DNA of 64,000 bases from Bradyrhizobium iriomotense (GTDB taxonomy: Bacteria; Pseudomonadota; Alphaproteobacteria; Rhizobiales; Xanthobacteraceae). Position 1 is the first letter of the stretch; every line of letters starts with the position of its first letter. The notes under the pieces were generated by a model. That model was not told the DNA's origin and did no database searches. It saw nothing but the letters and a program-made list of their open reading frames with translations. This document shows, one piece after another, positions 17,235 to 26,369 of the stretch. Both the position numbers and the translations under genes were made by a program. Location: assembly GCF_030160715.1 (NCBI RefSeq), contig NZ_BSOW01000036.1:1-64000 (forward strand), in the 5' to 3' direction.

Positions 17235-17996
17235 TCACGTCCATGACGACACGGTCTCGCGCGCCCTGCGCGCGAAGCGGGCGACGTCGTTCGGCTTGTC
17301 GTGTTCAGCGACAAACAGGGAGACCCCGGCCTCCTTCATCGCCGCGCGCAGCGCCGACCAATTCATGGTGCCGTGGCCGGGATCTGCCCAGCCGTCCTCG
17401 TCGGCGCACTGTCCAGATGGTGCGAGATCCTTGATGTGGCAAGCGACCAGGCGCTGCGCATGCTTCTTGATCTCGGCGACCGGATCGCCGCTACCTCGCA
17501 CGATCCAGGCGAGATCAGCCTCCCAGACGAGGTCGGGGGCCTCCTCGAACAAGCATTCGAGATAGGTCTTGCCGCTCGCGCTACGGCCGTATTCCCAATG
17601 ATGGTTGTGCCAGCCGAATTTGAGCCCCTCGCCGCTCATCATCTTTCCGATCTCAGCAAGCTCGCGCCCAATACCGCGCCATTCCTCTTCTCCACCCTCG
17701 CGCTCGTCCAATGGTGGGGCCGGCGCAAAGATGGTCTCGATGCCGATTCCCTTGCACATCCTCGCTGTGCCGACCGCGTCCCCGCGCAGCCGGTCGAGGC
17801 CGACATGGGCGCTCGGCGCTGTCATCCCGTGGACCTCGAGGAGCTTCTTCAGCGTCTCGGGATCGTTGAACAGTGCGCCCCAGGGCTCCACCATCGTGTA
17901 GCCGAGACTGGCCAGCAGCGCGAATTGCGCCTCGAGTGGGGTGATGGAGCGCGCAGAATAGAGCTGGATGGAGAATCGGTCGATCGGCTTGGTCAT
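17235..17996 (-). CDS. Sugar phosphate isomerase/epimerase-like TIM-barrel protein (copy 2)
   Basis: A 253-residue TIM-barrel protein of the xylose-isomerase-like/AP-endonuclease-2 superfamily, at the normal family length. Candidate metal ligands lie in KFGWHNHHWEYG, LVWEADLAWI, ACHIKDLAPSG and FVAEHDKPND. It begins 26 bp after the ABC ATPase stop. With the following Gfo/Idh gene it forms the first of two dehydrogenase/isomerase pairs in the operon. Confidence 0.88.
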   Translation of the reverse strand: MTKPIDRFSIQLYSARSITPLEAQFALLASLGYTMVEPWGALFNDPETLKKLLEVHGMTAPSAHVGLDRLRGDAVGTARMCKGIGIETIFAPAPPLDEREGGEEEWRGIGRELAEIGKMMSGEGLKFGWHNHHWEYGRSASGKTYLECLFEEAPDLVWEADLAWIVRGSGDPVAEIKKHAQRLVACHIKDLAPSGQCADEDGWADPGHGTMNWSALRAAMKEAGVSLFVAEHDKPNDVARFARRARETVSSWT

Positions 17997-18022
17997 GTCT
18001 CGCTTTCTGCTGGGTGGAGGAT

Positions 18023-19108
18023 CTAGAGACGCTGTCCGCTTGTCTCATCGAACAGCGACAGGGCGTCGGCGGGGAAGCAGACGGTGAGCGTGTCCCCCAC
18101 GCGCACTTGCGCGTCGGCATCATGACGGAAGGAGAAGGCGGTGCCGTCGGCGAGGCGGCACCAGATCAGCGTGTCGGCGCCCATCGGCTCGACCATCTCG
18201 ATGCGCGCGGACACGGAGGATGGATCGTTGGCCGCGGTCAACTCGATATGCTCGGGCCGGATGCCGAGAACAGCCGGCGCATCGGTCGGCTGGCTGCGGA
18301 AGGCATAACCGTTTAAGCTAACACGGTTTACACCGGCGATGAATGCGATCTCGCTGCCGCGAGCGAGCCGACCGGGAATGAAGTTCATCGCGGGCGAGCC
18401 GACGAAAGAAGCGACGAAGCGGTTGACGGGCTCGCGATAGATCTTCTTCGGCGTGTCGAGCTGCTGGATCACGCCACCCTGCATCACCGCGATCCGGTCC
18501 GCGAGCGTCAGCGCCTCGATCTGATCGTGCGTCACGTAGATCATCGTGGCGCCCAGCCGCGCATGCAGCCGCTTGATCTCGACCCTGAGCTCGGCGCGCA
18601 GTTGGGCGTCCAGATTGGAGAGCGGTTCGTCGAACAAATAGACGCCGGCATGGCGCACCAGCGCTCGTCCGATCGCGACACGCTGGCGCTGGCCGCCGGA
18701 GAGTTCGCTGGGACGGCGGTCGAGCAGGCTCGTGAGCCGCAGCATCTGCGCGGCCTCCCCGACGCGGCGCTCGATCTCGTCTCGCGGCGTGCCCGCGACC
18801 GTCAACCCGAACGACATATTCCGGCGCACGCTCATGCGCGGATACAGCGCGTAGCTCTGGAACACCATCGCGATGCCGCGATCCTTCGGTTCTGCCCAGG
18901 TGACATCGCGGCCGCCAATCTGGATCTCGCCACCCCTGACCTCGATCAGCCCCGCGATCGCGTTGAGCAATGTCGACTTGCCGCAGCCGGACGGCCCAAG
19001 CAGCACGAGAAACTCGGACGTCTCGACGTGGAGATTGAGGTTCTCCAGCACCTTCAGGCCGCCAAAGCCGATCTGCAAACTCCTGATGTCGACATTCGAT
19101 TTCTGCAT
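18023..19108 (-). CDS. Sugar ABC transporter ATPase (UgpC/MsmK type)
   Basis: A 361-residue ATPase: nucleotide domain with Walker A GPSGCGKST at 38-46, signature LSGGQRQRVAIGRALV, Walker B VYLFDEPLSNLDAQL and switch histidine VTHDQIEALTLADR. The extra C-terminal OB-fold (TOBE) region, residues 240-361, includes AVLGIRPEHIEL. This architecture belongs to the CUT1 carbohydrate importers. It energises the two permeases encoded directly upstream, 6 bp away. Confidence 0.93.
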   Translation of the reverse strand: MQKSNVDIRSLQIGFGGLKVLENLNLHVETSEFLVLLGPSGCGKSTLLNAIAGLIEVRGGEIQIGGRDVTWAEPKDRGIAMVFQSYALYPRMSVRRNMSFGLTVAGTPRDEIERRVGEAAQMLRLTSLLDRRPSELSGGQRQRVAIGRALVRHAGVYLFDEPLSNLDAQLRAELRVEIKRLHARLGATMIYVTHDQIEALTLADRIAVMQGGVIQQLDTPKKIYREPVNRFVASFVGSPAMNFIPGRLARGSEIAFIAGVNRVSLNGYAFRSQPTDAPAVLGIRPEHIELTAANDPSSVSARIEMVEPMGADTLIWCRLADGTAFSFRHDADAQVRVGDTLTVCFPADALSLFDETSGQRL

Positions 19109-19114
19109 GCTGGG

Positions 19115-20008
19115 TCAGCCTTTCACCGCGCCGGCGGCGATGCCGCGCACGAACCAGCGGCCGGAGCCGAAATAGACGACGAGCGGCAACAGCGCGGTCA
19201 ACAGTGTTGCCGCCATGTCGACATTGTAGGCGCGCTCGCCTTGCGTCGAATTGACGATGTTGTTGAGTTGCACCGTCATCGGCAGATTGTCGCGGCCGGC
19301 GAAGACGAGCCCCAGGATGAAATCGTTCCAGATGCCGGTTGTCTGCAGGATCACCGCGACCACGATCATGGGGGTGGCCATCGGCATCATGATCCGCGCA
19401 TAGATCTGGTAGAAGCCGGCGCCGTCGACGCGGGCGGCCTTGAACAACTCGACCGGCAGCGACGCGAAATAGTTGCGAAACAGCAGCGTCATCGTGGGAA
19501 GGCCGAAGATCGTGTGGATGATCACGATGGTTGAGAGCGACTGCCCGAGCCCGGTGAAGGAGAACACGCGCACCAAGGGATAGATGAACACCTGATAGGG
19601 AATGAACGCGACCACCATCATCGCTCCGAACAGGATGTTGGCGCCGCGCACACGCCACAGCGACAGCGCATAGCCGGTGAGCGAGCCGACCAGGATGGAG
19701 ATGACCACCGACGGCACCAGGATGCGCAGCGAGTTGAGAAAACCGATCTTGATGCCCTGGCAGGTCAGTCCGGTACAGGCCGACGTCCAGGCCTTGATCC
19801 ACGCGTCGATGCTGGGCGCTGCCGGCAAGGCCAACAGATTCCCCTGCCGGATCTCCGCCATCGGCTTCAGCGAGGTGACGACCATTACATAGAGCGGCAG
19901 CAGGAAGTAGAGCGCGGTAACGAAGATGAAGGCATAGAGGCCCCAGCGCGCCGCGGTCATGCGCTTCGGCCGGCGAGCGGCGGGCAAGGGCTGCGCTACC
20001 GCGGTCAT
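19115..20008 (-). CDS. Carbohydrate ABC transporter permease (MalG type)
   Basis: A 297-residue inner-membrane subunit with six predicted membrane segments and the EAA coupling loop VELFKAARVDGAGFYQIYAR. The C-terminus ends GIAAGAVKG, typical of MalG-like proteins. The start ATG at 20008 overlaps the stop of the upstream permease (ATGA), which fixes the start; a longer open frame upstream is only a reading through that gene. Confidence 0.92.
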   Translation of the reverse strand: MTAVAQPLPAARRPKRMTAARWGLYAFIFVTALYFLLPLYVMVVTSLKPMAEIRQGNLLALPAAPSIDAWIKAWTSACTGLTCQGIKIGFLNSLRILVPSVVISILVGSLTGYALSLWRVRGANILFGAMMVVAFIPYQVFIYPLVRVFSFTGLGQSLSTIVIIHTIFGLPTMTLLFRNYFASLPVELFKAARVDGAGFYQIYARIMMPMATPMIVVAVILQTTGIWNDFILGLVFAGRDNLPMTVQLNNIVNSTQGERAYNVDMAATLLTALLPLVVYFGSGRWFVRGIAAGAVKG

Positions 20009-20883
20009 CGCACCTCTCCCTTGCGCGCGCGCCAGTAGAGATAAGGCGCGACCACCGCGATCACCGTGATGAGCATGGTGGTGGCCGCCGCCGTCGCAAG
20101 CCCGATATTGGCGCGTTCGAACAAATGATCCATGACGAATTTGGCAGGCACCTCCGACGCGATGCCGGGCCCGCCATTGGTCATCGCGACCGACAGGTCG
20201 TAGAGGCGTACCACTGCGGTCGATAGCAGCACCGCGGCGGTCGCAAAGCTTGCACCCATCATCGGAATGATGATGGAGACATAGACCCGCCATTTCGGCA
20301 GGCCGTCGACCCGCGCCGCCTTCCAGATCTCCTCGTCGACGCCGCGCAGACCAGCGAGCATGATCGCCATCACGAGGCCGGATGCCTGCCAGACACCCGC
20401 GATGACCAGGCAGTAGATTGCGGTCTCCGGCCGCACGATCCAGTCGAAGGTCGCGCCTTCGAAGCCCCAGCTGCGCAGCACATGCTGGATGCCCAGCGTC
20501 GGGTTGAGCAACCACTGCCAGACCAGGCCCGTGACGACGAAGGACATCGAGTAGGGATAGAGATAGATCGAGCGGATCGTGTCTTCGGCGCGCACCCGCT
20601 GATCGATCGCAACCGCAAGCAGGAAGCCGACCAGAAGCGCGAGTGAAACGAACAGCACGCCGTAGATGACGATGTTGTGGACCGAGGTGATCCAGCGGTC
20701 GTTTCCGAGCAACAACTCATACTGCCGCAGCCCGACGAAATTGTTGTTCGGCAGCATGCGCGAATTGGTCAGCGACATCCACACGGTCCAACTGGTGGCA
20801 CCGATATAGACGACGAGCATCACCAGCAGCGCCGGTAAGAGCGCGGAGATCGTGGAAAGTCGCGAGTTCAGCGAAAGACGCAT
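20005..20883 (-). CDS. Carbohydrate ABC transporter permease (MalF type)
   Basis: A 292-residue permease with six membrane segments and the EAA loop EEIWKAARVDGLPKWRVYVS near residue 190. It follows the binding-protein gene after 75 bp and is translationally coupled to the MalG-type partner by a 4-bp overlap. Confidence 0.92.
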   Translation of the reverse strand: MRLSLNSRLSTISALLPALLVMLVVYIGATSWTVWMSLTNSRMLPNNNFVGLRQYELLLGNDRWITSVHNIVIYGVLFVSLALLVGFLLAVAIDQRVRAEDTIRSIYLYPYSMSFVVTGLVWQWLLNPTLGIQHVLRSWGFEGATFDWIVRPETAIYCLVIAGVWQASGLVMAIMLAGLRGVDEEIWKAARVDGLPKWRVYVSIIIPMMGASFATAAVLLSTAVVRLYDLSVAMTNGGPGIASEVPAKFVMDHLFERANIGLATAAATTMLITVIAVVAPYLYWRARKGEVR

Positions 20884-20921
20884 CGCATCGCCGGATTGAA
20901 GAGAGGTCCACGGGCAGGAAA

Positions 20922-20946
20922 GGCGGCCGACAGTTCGTCAGCCGCC
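20922..20946 (-). other. Intercistronic stem-loop after the binding-protein gene
   Basis: GGCGGC (20922-20927) pairs with GCCGCC (20941-20946) around a 13-base loop. It lies between the binding-protein stop and the first permease. Such hairpins often stabilise upstream mRNA, so that binding protein exceeds permease; that role is inferred. Confidence 0.4.
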
Positions 20947-20958
20947 ATTTGTGATGCA

Positions 20959-22200
20959 TCACTCCTGGGACTTCAGCACCGCAGCGACCTTGACGGAGAA
21001 TTCATCGGCGCTCATATTGGTGTTCCAATACTGCGAGATGGCATCCTGCAGCGCACCGATCAGCGCCGGCGGTGCCAGCATGTCGCCGGACGGCATTTGC
21101 TGGGCCTTGTCTGCGACATAGCGCATGCCCTTTTGGGCGCAAGCGTCGAGTGCGGACGTATCGACATCGCTACGCACCGGGATCGAGCCCTTCTTCAGCG
21201 CGAACTGGATCTGGGTCTCGGGCGTCAGCATCAGTCTCGCCAACGTCATCTGCGCCTTGGTGGCGGATGAGTCCTTCGCCTTCGGGAATACGAACACGTC
21301 GCCGCCCATCACATAACCGCCGCTGCCATTGGACAGCACCGTGCAGCCATAGTCCTTATCGGCGACCTTGCCCGCCGCGATGAATTCGCCCTTGGCCCAG
21401 TCGCCCATGATCTGCATTCCGGCCTTGCCCTGGATGACGAGGTTGGTCGCGTCGTTCCAGTTGCGGCCGGGCGCGCCGGCATCGACATAGTCCTTGAGCT
21501 TCTTGTAGGTGACGGCGACCGCCTTGAATTCGGCGCTCCGCGCCAGCGACACGTCGCGCTTGCCGAGGATGCCGGTCCACATCTGGGCGCCGCCGACGCC
21601 GATCATGACCGAGTTGAACAGGTTTTGCTCCCAGTTCTTCTGGCCCGAGAATGCCAACGGGATCACTTTGCCGTCGGCCTTAAGCTTGTCGAGAATGGTG
21701 AGAGCGTCATTCCAGGTCTTCGGCTCGGCGGCGCCGACGGAGGCGAGCACAGCCTTGTTGTACCAGAGCCAATTCTGACCGTGGATGTTGATCGGCACCG
21801 CATACATCTTGCCGTTGCGGGTCGCCGCGGCAATGATCGCGGCGGGCATCACGCCTTTCCAGTTGCCTTCGGTTGCGATCGCATCGACGTCTGCGAGCAG
21901 ACCGCCTTCCACCAACTCGTCGAACTGCTTGCCGGTGTTGAGCTGCATGGCGGTCGGCGGGTTGCCGGCGACGGTGCGGCTGATCGCGGCGTTTCGCGCA
22001 TTCGCAGCGCCGGCGACCGCGCTGTCGATCCAGGTGCCGCCGGCCTTGGTGAACTGGTCGGCAAACACCTTCACAGCGGCCGCCTCGCCGCCGGAGGTCC
22101 ACCAGTGGATGACTTCGGCCTTCATCTCTTCCGCGGAAACTGGCGCCGAGGCCCAGGCCATGGCGACAATCGCTACCGATGCGAACAAGGTGCGCTTCAT
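20959..22200 (-). CDS. Sugar ABC transporter extracellular binding protein
   Basis: A 413-residue family 1 extracellular solute-binding protein. The signal peptide is clear: KR, a hydrophobic core, then SAPVSA cleaved near residue 23, leaving EEMKAEVIHWW. I chose the second of two adjacent ATGs (22200) because GGGAGG then lies at good spacing. The protein resembles glucose/disaccharide-type binders (EVIHWWTSGGEAAAVKVFAD, AMQLNTGKQFDELV). It is the first gene of the operon that carries the importer and both dehydrogenase/isomerase pairs, and lies 72 bp from overlapping LacI-type operators. Confidence 0.92.
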   Translation of the reverse strand: MKRTLFASVAIVAMAWASAPVSAEEMKAEVIHWWTSGGEAAAVKVFADQFTKAGGTWIDSAVAGAANARNAAISRTVAGNPPTAMQLNTGKQFDELVEGGLLADVDAIATEGNWKGVMPAAIIAAATRNGKMYAVPINIHGQNWLWYNKAVLASVGAAEPKTWNDALTILDKLKADGKVIPLAFSGQKNWEQNLFNSVMIGVGGAQMWTGILGKRDVSLARSAEFKAVAVTYKKLKDYVDAGAPGRNWNDATNLVIQGKAGMQIMGDWAKGEFIAAGKVADKDYGCTVLSNGSGGYVMGGDVFVFPKAKDSSATKAQMTLARLMLTPETQIQFALKKGSIPVRSDVDTSALDACAQKGMRYVADKAQQMPSGDMLAPPALIGALQDAISQYWNTNMSADEFSVKVAAVLKSQE

Positions 22201-22271
22201 CATTCCCTCCCGGATTTGCCTTTGCAGGCCTGTGTAATTCGTCTTACGGCCCTTATGGACTCGCTGTGGCT

Positions 22272-22298
22272 TTACATGCCGCATGTAATCGATTACAT
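22272..22298. promoter_or_regulatory. Two overlapping palindromic LacI-type operators
   Basis: Positions 22272-22288 (TTACATGC-C-GCATGTAA) and 22283-22298 (ATGTAATC-GATTACAT) are both perfect palindromes and share the middle ATGTAA half-site, giving three TTACAT half-sites in alternating orientation. They lie between the divergent binding-protein gene and LacI gene. The probable ligand is the LacI protein at 22350. Confidence 0.75.
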
Positions 22299-22349
22299 TT
22301 TCATGCTAGCAGAACTTCAAGATTTTGCAAGTCCCGTCATGACGCCGAG

Positions 22350-23432
22350 ATGGCGAACCTCGATATGGCCAAGCGAACCAGAGTGACTCGCCAAAAGGCA
22401 GCCACGATCGCCGACGTTGCGCGGCTGGCAGGAGTATCGGTTGCGACCGTCAGCCGGACGCTGGCCCGCCCCGAGGTCGTGATTGAGGAAACCCGCATAC
22501 GCGTGCTCGCTGCCGTGCGTGATACCGGCTACATGCCGAACATTTCCGCAAGGAACCTGCGCGTCCGAAAGACCATGGTCGTGCTGGTGGCGGTGCCGGA
22601 CATCGCCAACCCGTTCTTCGCCGAGGTTCTACAGGGCATCGACGACACGCTGTCGGTCGCCGGCTACGGACTCATCATTGCCAATCTGGCCGGCCCGCCC
22701 GAGAAGGAGGCGCGTTACGTCGACCTGGTCTGCGCGGGCCAGGCCGACGGCGTTTTGCTCTTGTGCGGCCACGTGATCCGTAGCCCCGACCGCGACTTGC
22801 GCGAAGCGCGCGTGCCGTTGGTTGCCGCTTGCGAATACATCCCCCGCGAAAACTTCCCGCAGGTCACAATCGACAATGTCGGCACTGCGCGCGAGGCGGT
22901 GGGACACCTCATCGAACTGGGCCACGCAAGTATCGCCTATCTGTCCGGGCCCAAATCCAACATCCTCGAGCAGCAGCGTCTCGAAGGCTATCTGCAGGCC
23001 CTGCGCGAGGCGGGAATTGCGGCCGATGCGGGGTTGATTCTGCCCGGCGATTTCACCTTCCGCGCCGGTGTCGAGGCCGGCCGGGCGCTGCTTGCGCTCG
23101 AGCCCGTAGCGCGTCCGACCGCACTGTTTGCGGCCAATGACGAAATGGCGATCGGCCTGATCAAGACCGTGCACGCAGCCGGCCTCCAGATCCCGGATGA
23201 TCTCTCCGTCGTCGGCTTCGACGGCATTGCCTATGCCGACTATTGCGAGCCGACCTTGACGACCATTGTCCAGCCGCGCCGGGACCTTGGGGCCACCGCC
23301 GCGGCCGAACTGATCGCTCTGATGACGACCGGCAAAGCGGGGCTGCGGAAGGATATTAATCTTCCCGCCACTCTAGCGCTCCGCGACAGTACGCGCCCGC
23401 CACGGAAGCGCCCCGGCCATCTACGCTCATAG
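22350..23432 (+). CDS. LacI-family transcriptional regulator
   Basis: A 360-residue LacI/GalR repressor. The helix-turn-helix ATIADVARLAGVSVATVSRT is at residues 18-37, followed by the hinge and a sugar-binding periplasmic-type domain (VLVAVPDIANPFFAEVLQGI, VVGFDGIAYADYCEPTLTT). I use ATG 22350; ATG 22365 (MAKRTRV) is a near-equal choice because neither has a strong ribosome site. The gene is divergent from the sugar operon, and the palindromes between them are likely its targets, giving repression relieved by the imported sugar or a keto derivative. Confidence 0.92.
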   Translation: MANLDMAKRTRVTRQKAATIADVARLAGVSVATVSRTLARPEVVIEETRIRVLAAVRDTGYMPNISARNLRVRKTMVVLVAVPDIANPFFAEVLQGIDDTLSVAGYGLIIANLAGPPEKEARYVDLVCAGQADGVLLLCGHVIRSPDRDLREARVPLVAACEYIPRENFPQVTIDNVGTAREAVGHLIELGHASIAYLSGPKSNILEQQRLEGYLQALREAGIAADAGLILPGDFTFRAGVEAGRALLALEPVARPTALFAANDEMAIGLIKTVHAAGLQIPDDLSVVGFDGIAYADYCEPTLTTIVQPRRDLGATAAAELIALMTTGKAGLRKDINLPATLALRDSTRPPRKRPGHLRS

Positions 23433-23538
23433 GGCAAGGGCCGGGCCGTCGGCGTCCTTGCCGTCGCACCCACGACAACGATTTTGGTCACACTGCGATT
23501 TCCGCCTATTCGCGATCAGGCCAGTACAGAGCTCTAAT

Positions 23539-23565
23539 ACTGAGGAGCGCGACCAACTCCTCAGT
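23539..23565. terminator. Hairpin between convergent genes
   Basis: ACTGAGGAG (23539-23547) and CTCCTCAGT (23557-23565) form a perfect 9-bp stem with a 9-base loop, in the 229-bp gap between the LacI gene and the convergent kinase gene. There is no T-run, so intrinsic termination is uncertain. Confidence 0.35.
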
Positions 23566-23661
23566 CGTAGCATGAGGTCCCTGCCCTAACGACCCAACCC
23601 TTTAGGCAGCTCACTCCTCCGCGGGTATGTGCGCGGCCGCTCCCCCAAAAAGGGCGAATGA

Positions 23662-25158
23662 CTAGCTCGCGGTGGACCATCGCATCGCGGCTCTGTTGTT
23701 GACGTAAAGCGCTTTGAAGGCCACGTGATCGGCGTCGTAGCGAATACGGTTGGCCTCATTCGGCACGATTTTGGACGCGATCGGGTTAATGCGGTCGATA
23801 TCTTCCGGCGCGAAGATCCCACAGCCTATACCTGCGAGAAAGGCAGATCCGAGCGCAGCACCTACCGTCTCCCGGCGTATATTCTGACGGATGCCCGCAA
23901 TGTCGCTGACGCACTGTGTCCAGAGTCGATTCTGCACTCCGCCTCCAGCCGCATAAATGCTTCGGGCCGGCTGAATTTCGGCAAAGCCATCGAGATTATG
24001 CCGGGTCGCGTGTCCGATCCCTTCGATCAGCGCACGATAGATATCGCCACGCCGGTGCGCGAGCGTCAACCCGAAGATCAGGCCCTTGGCTTGCGGATCA
24101 TTGATCGGCGTTCGCTCACCACTGAAATAGGGGAGCATCAAAATGCCGTTCGCGCCGGGCGGGCTTTTGAATGCCTCTTCCATCAGCGCTTGGAAGGATG
24201 AATCATCGTCGGAAAGTCCGGTCATTTCCTTGCGAAACCACTGGGTGAGACCGCCTCCAGTCGCAAGCCCGCCCATGACGCTCCAGGTGTTCTCGAACAG
24301 AAACGGCGCAGCCCAGAAGCGGGAATCGACGACGAGATCGGCATTGACCTGGATGAAGAAGGCCGTAGTGCCATACATTATCATCAAGTCACCCGGCTTT
24401 TGTACGCCGACGCTGATCGCTTCACTCGCCGCATCGATGGTGCCAGCAATAACGGGCGTGCTGGCGGCAAGCCCGGTTTCTGCTGCGGCCTCAGTGCTCA
24501 CGTGGCCGACAACCTCCGTGGTCCAGGCGATTTGAGGTAGCCAGTCGACAGGGCAAATCCGTTCGGTCGTCTCCCGATGCCAGGCCTTGGCGGCGAGGTC
24601 ATAGAATGGCGAATAGCAGGACGCGCCGTAGTGATCGACGACCCACCGTCCCGTCAATCGGTGGACGATAAAGGTAGGGCAACCGACGATCCGCGCCGTT
24701 CTGCGGAAGGTGTCAGGCTCGTGCTTGGCAAGCCATCGCACTTTCGGGCCGACAGATTGTGTCGTCAGCGGATTGCCGGTTCGGGCCAGTACTGCCTGCG
24801 CGCCGAGGTCAGCATTGAGCTCATCGATTTCGGCTTCGGCGCGTGTATCCACCCCATATAGGATCGCCGGGCGTAGGGGCTCGCCCCTTTCCGTCACAGG
24901 CAGTGCACAGGGGCCAATCCCGCTGCACCCGACCGCAGCGATCGCGGCCGGGTTGATCCCACTGTCCGCGATCAGCCGCTGGCTCAGCGTACGAAAGCCC
25001 TCCCACCAATCCTGCACCGCATCATGTTCAGCGAGTCCTGGCCCTGGCACGCTCATATCGTGCTTGCGCTGCGCCGTTGCCCGAATAGTACCGGACTCAT
25101 CGAGGAGGACGCCTTTGCTGGAATAACTGCCGATATCGATGCCTAGGAGGTGGCGCAT
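23662..25158 (-). CDS. FGGY-family carbohydrate kinase
   Basis: A 498-residue sugar kinase of the FGGY family (xylulokinase-like size). The N-terminal phosphate motif GIDIGSYSSKGVLLDESG and AVGCSGIGPCALPV are visible, with MIMYGTTAFFI and AAGGGVQNRLWTQCVSDIAG as later blocks. The last gives the adenosine motif. It would phosphorylate a free pentose, tetritol or similar imported sugar. It overlaps the M42 peptidase gene by 16 bp and is the last gene of the BtpA-M42-FGGY operon. The substrate cannot be named from sequence. Confidence 0.9.
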   Translation of the reverse strand: MRHLLGIDIGSYSSKGVLLDESGTIRATAQRKHDMSVPGPGLAEHDAVQDWWEGFRTLSQRLIADSGINPAAIAAVGCSGIGPCALPVTERGEPLRPAILYGVDTRAEAEIDELNADLGAQAVLARTGNPLTTQSVGPKVRWLAKHEPDTFRRTARIVGCPTFIVHRLTGRWVVDHYGASCYSPFYDLAAKAWHRETTERICPVDWLPQIAWTTEVVGHVSTEAAAETGLAASTPVIAGTIDAASEAISVGVQKPGDLMIMYGTTAFFIQVNADLVVDSRFWAAPFLFENTWSVMGGLATGGGLTQWFRKEMTGLSDDDSSFQALMEEAFKSPPGANGILMLPYFSGERTPINDPQAKGLIFGLTLAHRRGDIYRALIEGIGHATRHNLDGFAEIQPARSIYAAGGGVQNRLWTQCVSDIAGIRQNIRRETVGAALGSAFLAGIGCGIFAPEDIDRINPIASKIVPNEANRIRYDADHVAFKALYVNNRAAMRWSTAS

Positions 25159-26276
25159 GAATATCTCCTCCGTTTGAAGGAGAAACCTGCTTTCATATCG
25201 CGCAGAGCCAGGGCAAGCAGCGCCGCTATCTGTTCAAGATCGGCCAGATCGCAGGTTTCGATCGGCGCATGCGTGTAGCGTGTCGGGTAGCCGATATCGA
25301 TGGAGGGAATTCCTTCGCCCACGAGCTGAACATAGGAGGAATCCGTGAGGCAGCCGGTATGAGCGCTGCGCTGGATGGGCATGCCGACACGACTTGCTGT
25401 CTCCACAAGATGATTGAGGAGTGCGGGATGGGCAAGCGTACCATTGAGCGTGCCGCGTCCGTGGAAGCTGTAGAGGCCGAGCGCTGGGCCGCCGCCGAGC
25501 TGCAGTTCGCCGCGCTCCGCGAGATCCGGTGTATCGGAAGCGACCATGATGTCGATCGAAATGGCAGCATCTGGCCTCAGACGGTTGGCCGCAAGCATGG
25601 CGCCCCGCAGGTTGAACTCCTCCTGAACCGAAAACACCGCATGCAGCGTTGTGGGAACGGGTTCATCCAAAACTCTCTGCACAAGGTCCATCAGCGCGGC
25701 GCAGCCAGCGCGGTCGTCGACCGCCGTTCCGGACACACGCGTACCGGCCAGCCGTTCGAAAGCGGGGCAGTAAGTGACGGGCGCACCGATTTCGACGCCG
25801 AGGGCCCGCACCTCTTCCGCCGACTTGGCGCCAAGATCGAGGAAGAGCTTGTCATAGCCGAGCACTTGGCTCTTTTCATCCTGCGACGTGGCATGGTGCG
25901 CCTTGATACCGATGACGCAAGGAACCTGCTTGCCGTATTTGTTCATGATCACCATACGCAGGCCCGGCAGCACACGTTCGGGCACGCCCCCGAGCCGTTC
26001 CACCCGAACGAAGCCGTTCGCTTCAATCCGCCGTACCAACAGGCCAAGCTGATCGGTATGAGCGAAGACCATCACCGATGGAGCTGCGGCGTCGGTCCCC
26101 TTCACCGTGAGAGTCAGATTTCCGAACGCATCGAGGTGATTCTCGACGCGGCGGTCGGAAAAGGCGGCCCGGATGTAGTCGCTCACCGGATCTTCGTAAC
26201 CGGAAAGACCGGATATCAGGCAGAGCTCCTTGGTCCATGTCTCGATGCGGGCGAGGCTGTGCTGGTCAATCGTCAC
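25143..26276 (-). CDS. M42-family metallopeptidase (FrvX/SgcX-like)
   Basis: A 377-residue M42 protein, a family of dinuclear zinc aminopeptidases that also contains FrvX and SgcX of sugar operons. All metal positions are present: H73 in VFAHTDQLG, D187 in AVDDRAG, E219/E220 in SVQEEFNLRG, D242 in SIDIM and a late His in HTGCLTDSSYV. The start is uncertain: GTG 26276 gives the usual family N-terminus, while a TTG at 26357 would add 27 atypical residues. It overlaps the kinase gene by 16 bp. In this setting it may hydrolyse an amide or glycosyl-amine rather than digest peptides, which is inference. Confidence 0.87.
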   Translation of the reverse strand: MTIDQHSLARIETWTKELCLISGLSGYEDPVSDYIRAAFSDRRVENHLDAFGNLTLTVKGTDAAAPSVMVFAHTDQLGLLVRRIEANGFVRVERLGGVPERVLPGLRMVIMNKYGKQVPCVIGIKAHHATSQDEKSQVLGYDKLFLDLGAKSAEEVRALGVEIGAPVTYCPAFERLAGTRVSGTAVDDRAGCAALMDLVQRVLDEPVPTTLHAVFSVQEEFNLRGAMLAANRLRPDAAISIDIMVASDTPDLAERGELQLGGGPALGLYSFHGRGTLNGTLAHPALLNHLVETASRVGMPIQRSAHTGCLTDSSYVQLVGEGIPSIDIGYPTRYTHAPIETCDLADLEQIAALLALALRDMKAGFSFKRRRYSCATS

Positions 26277-26369
26277 TTGGGTCCAATCCGGTCCGGCAAA
26301 GGACCTTTGCTGTTCATCAAATCTGGATCGAACCGGCGCCGGGGAGTGCCGGATCAAGCTGAGCGTTTT

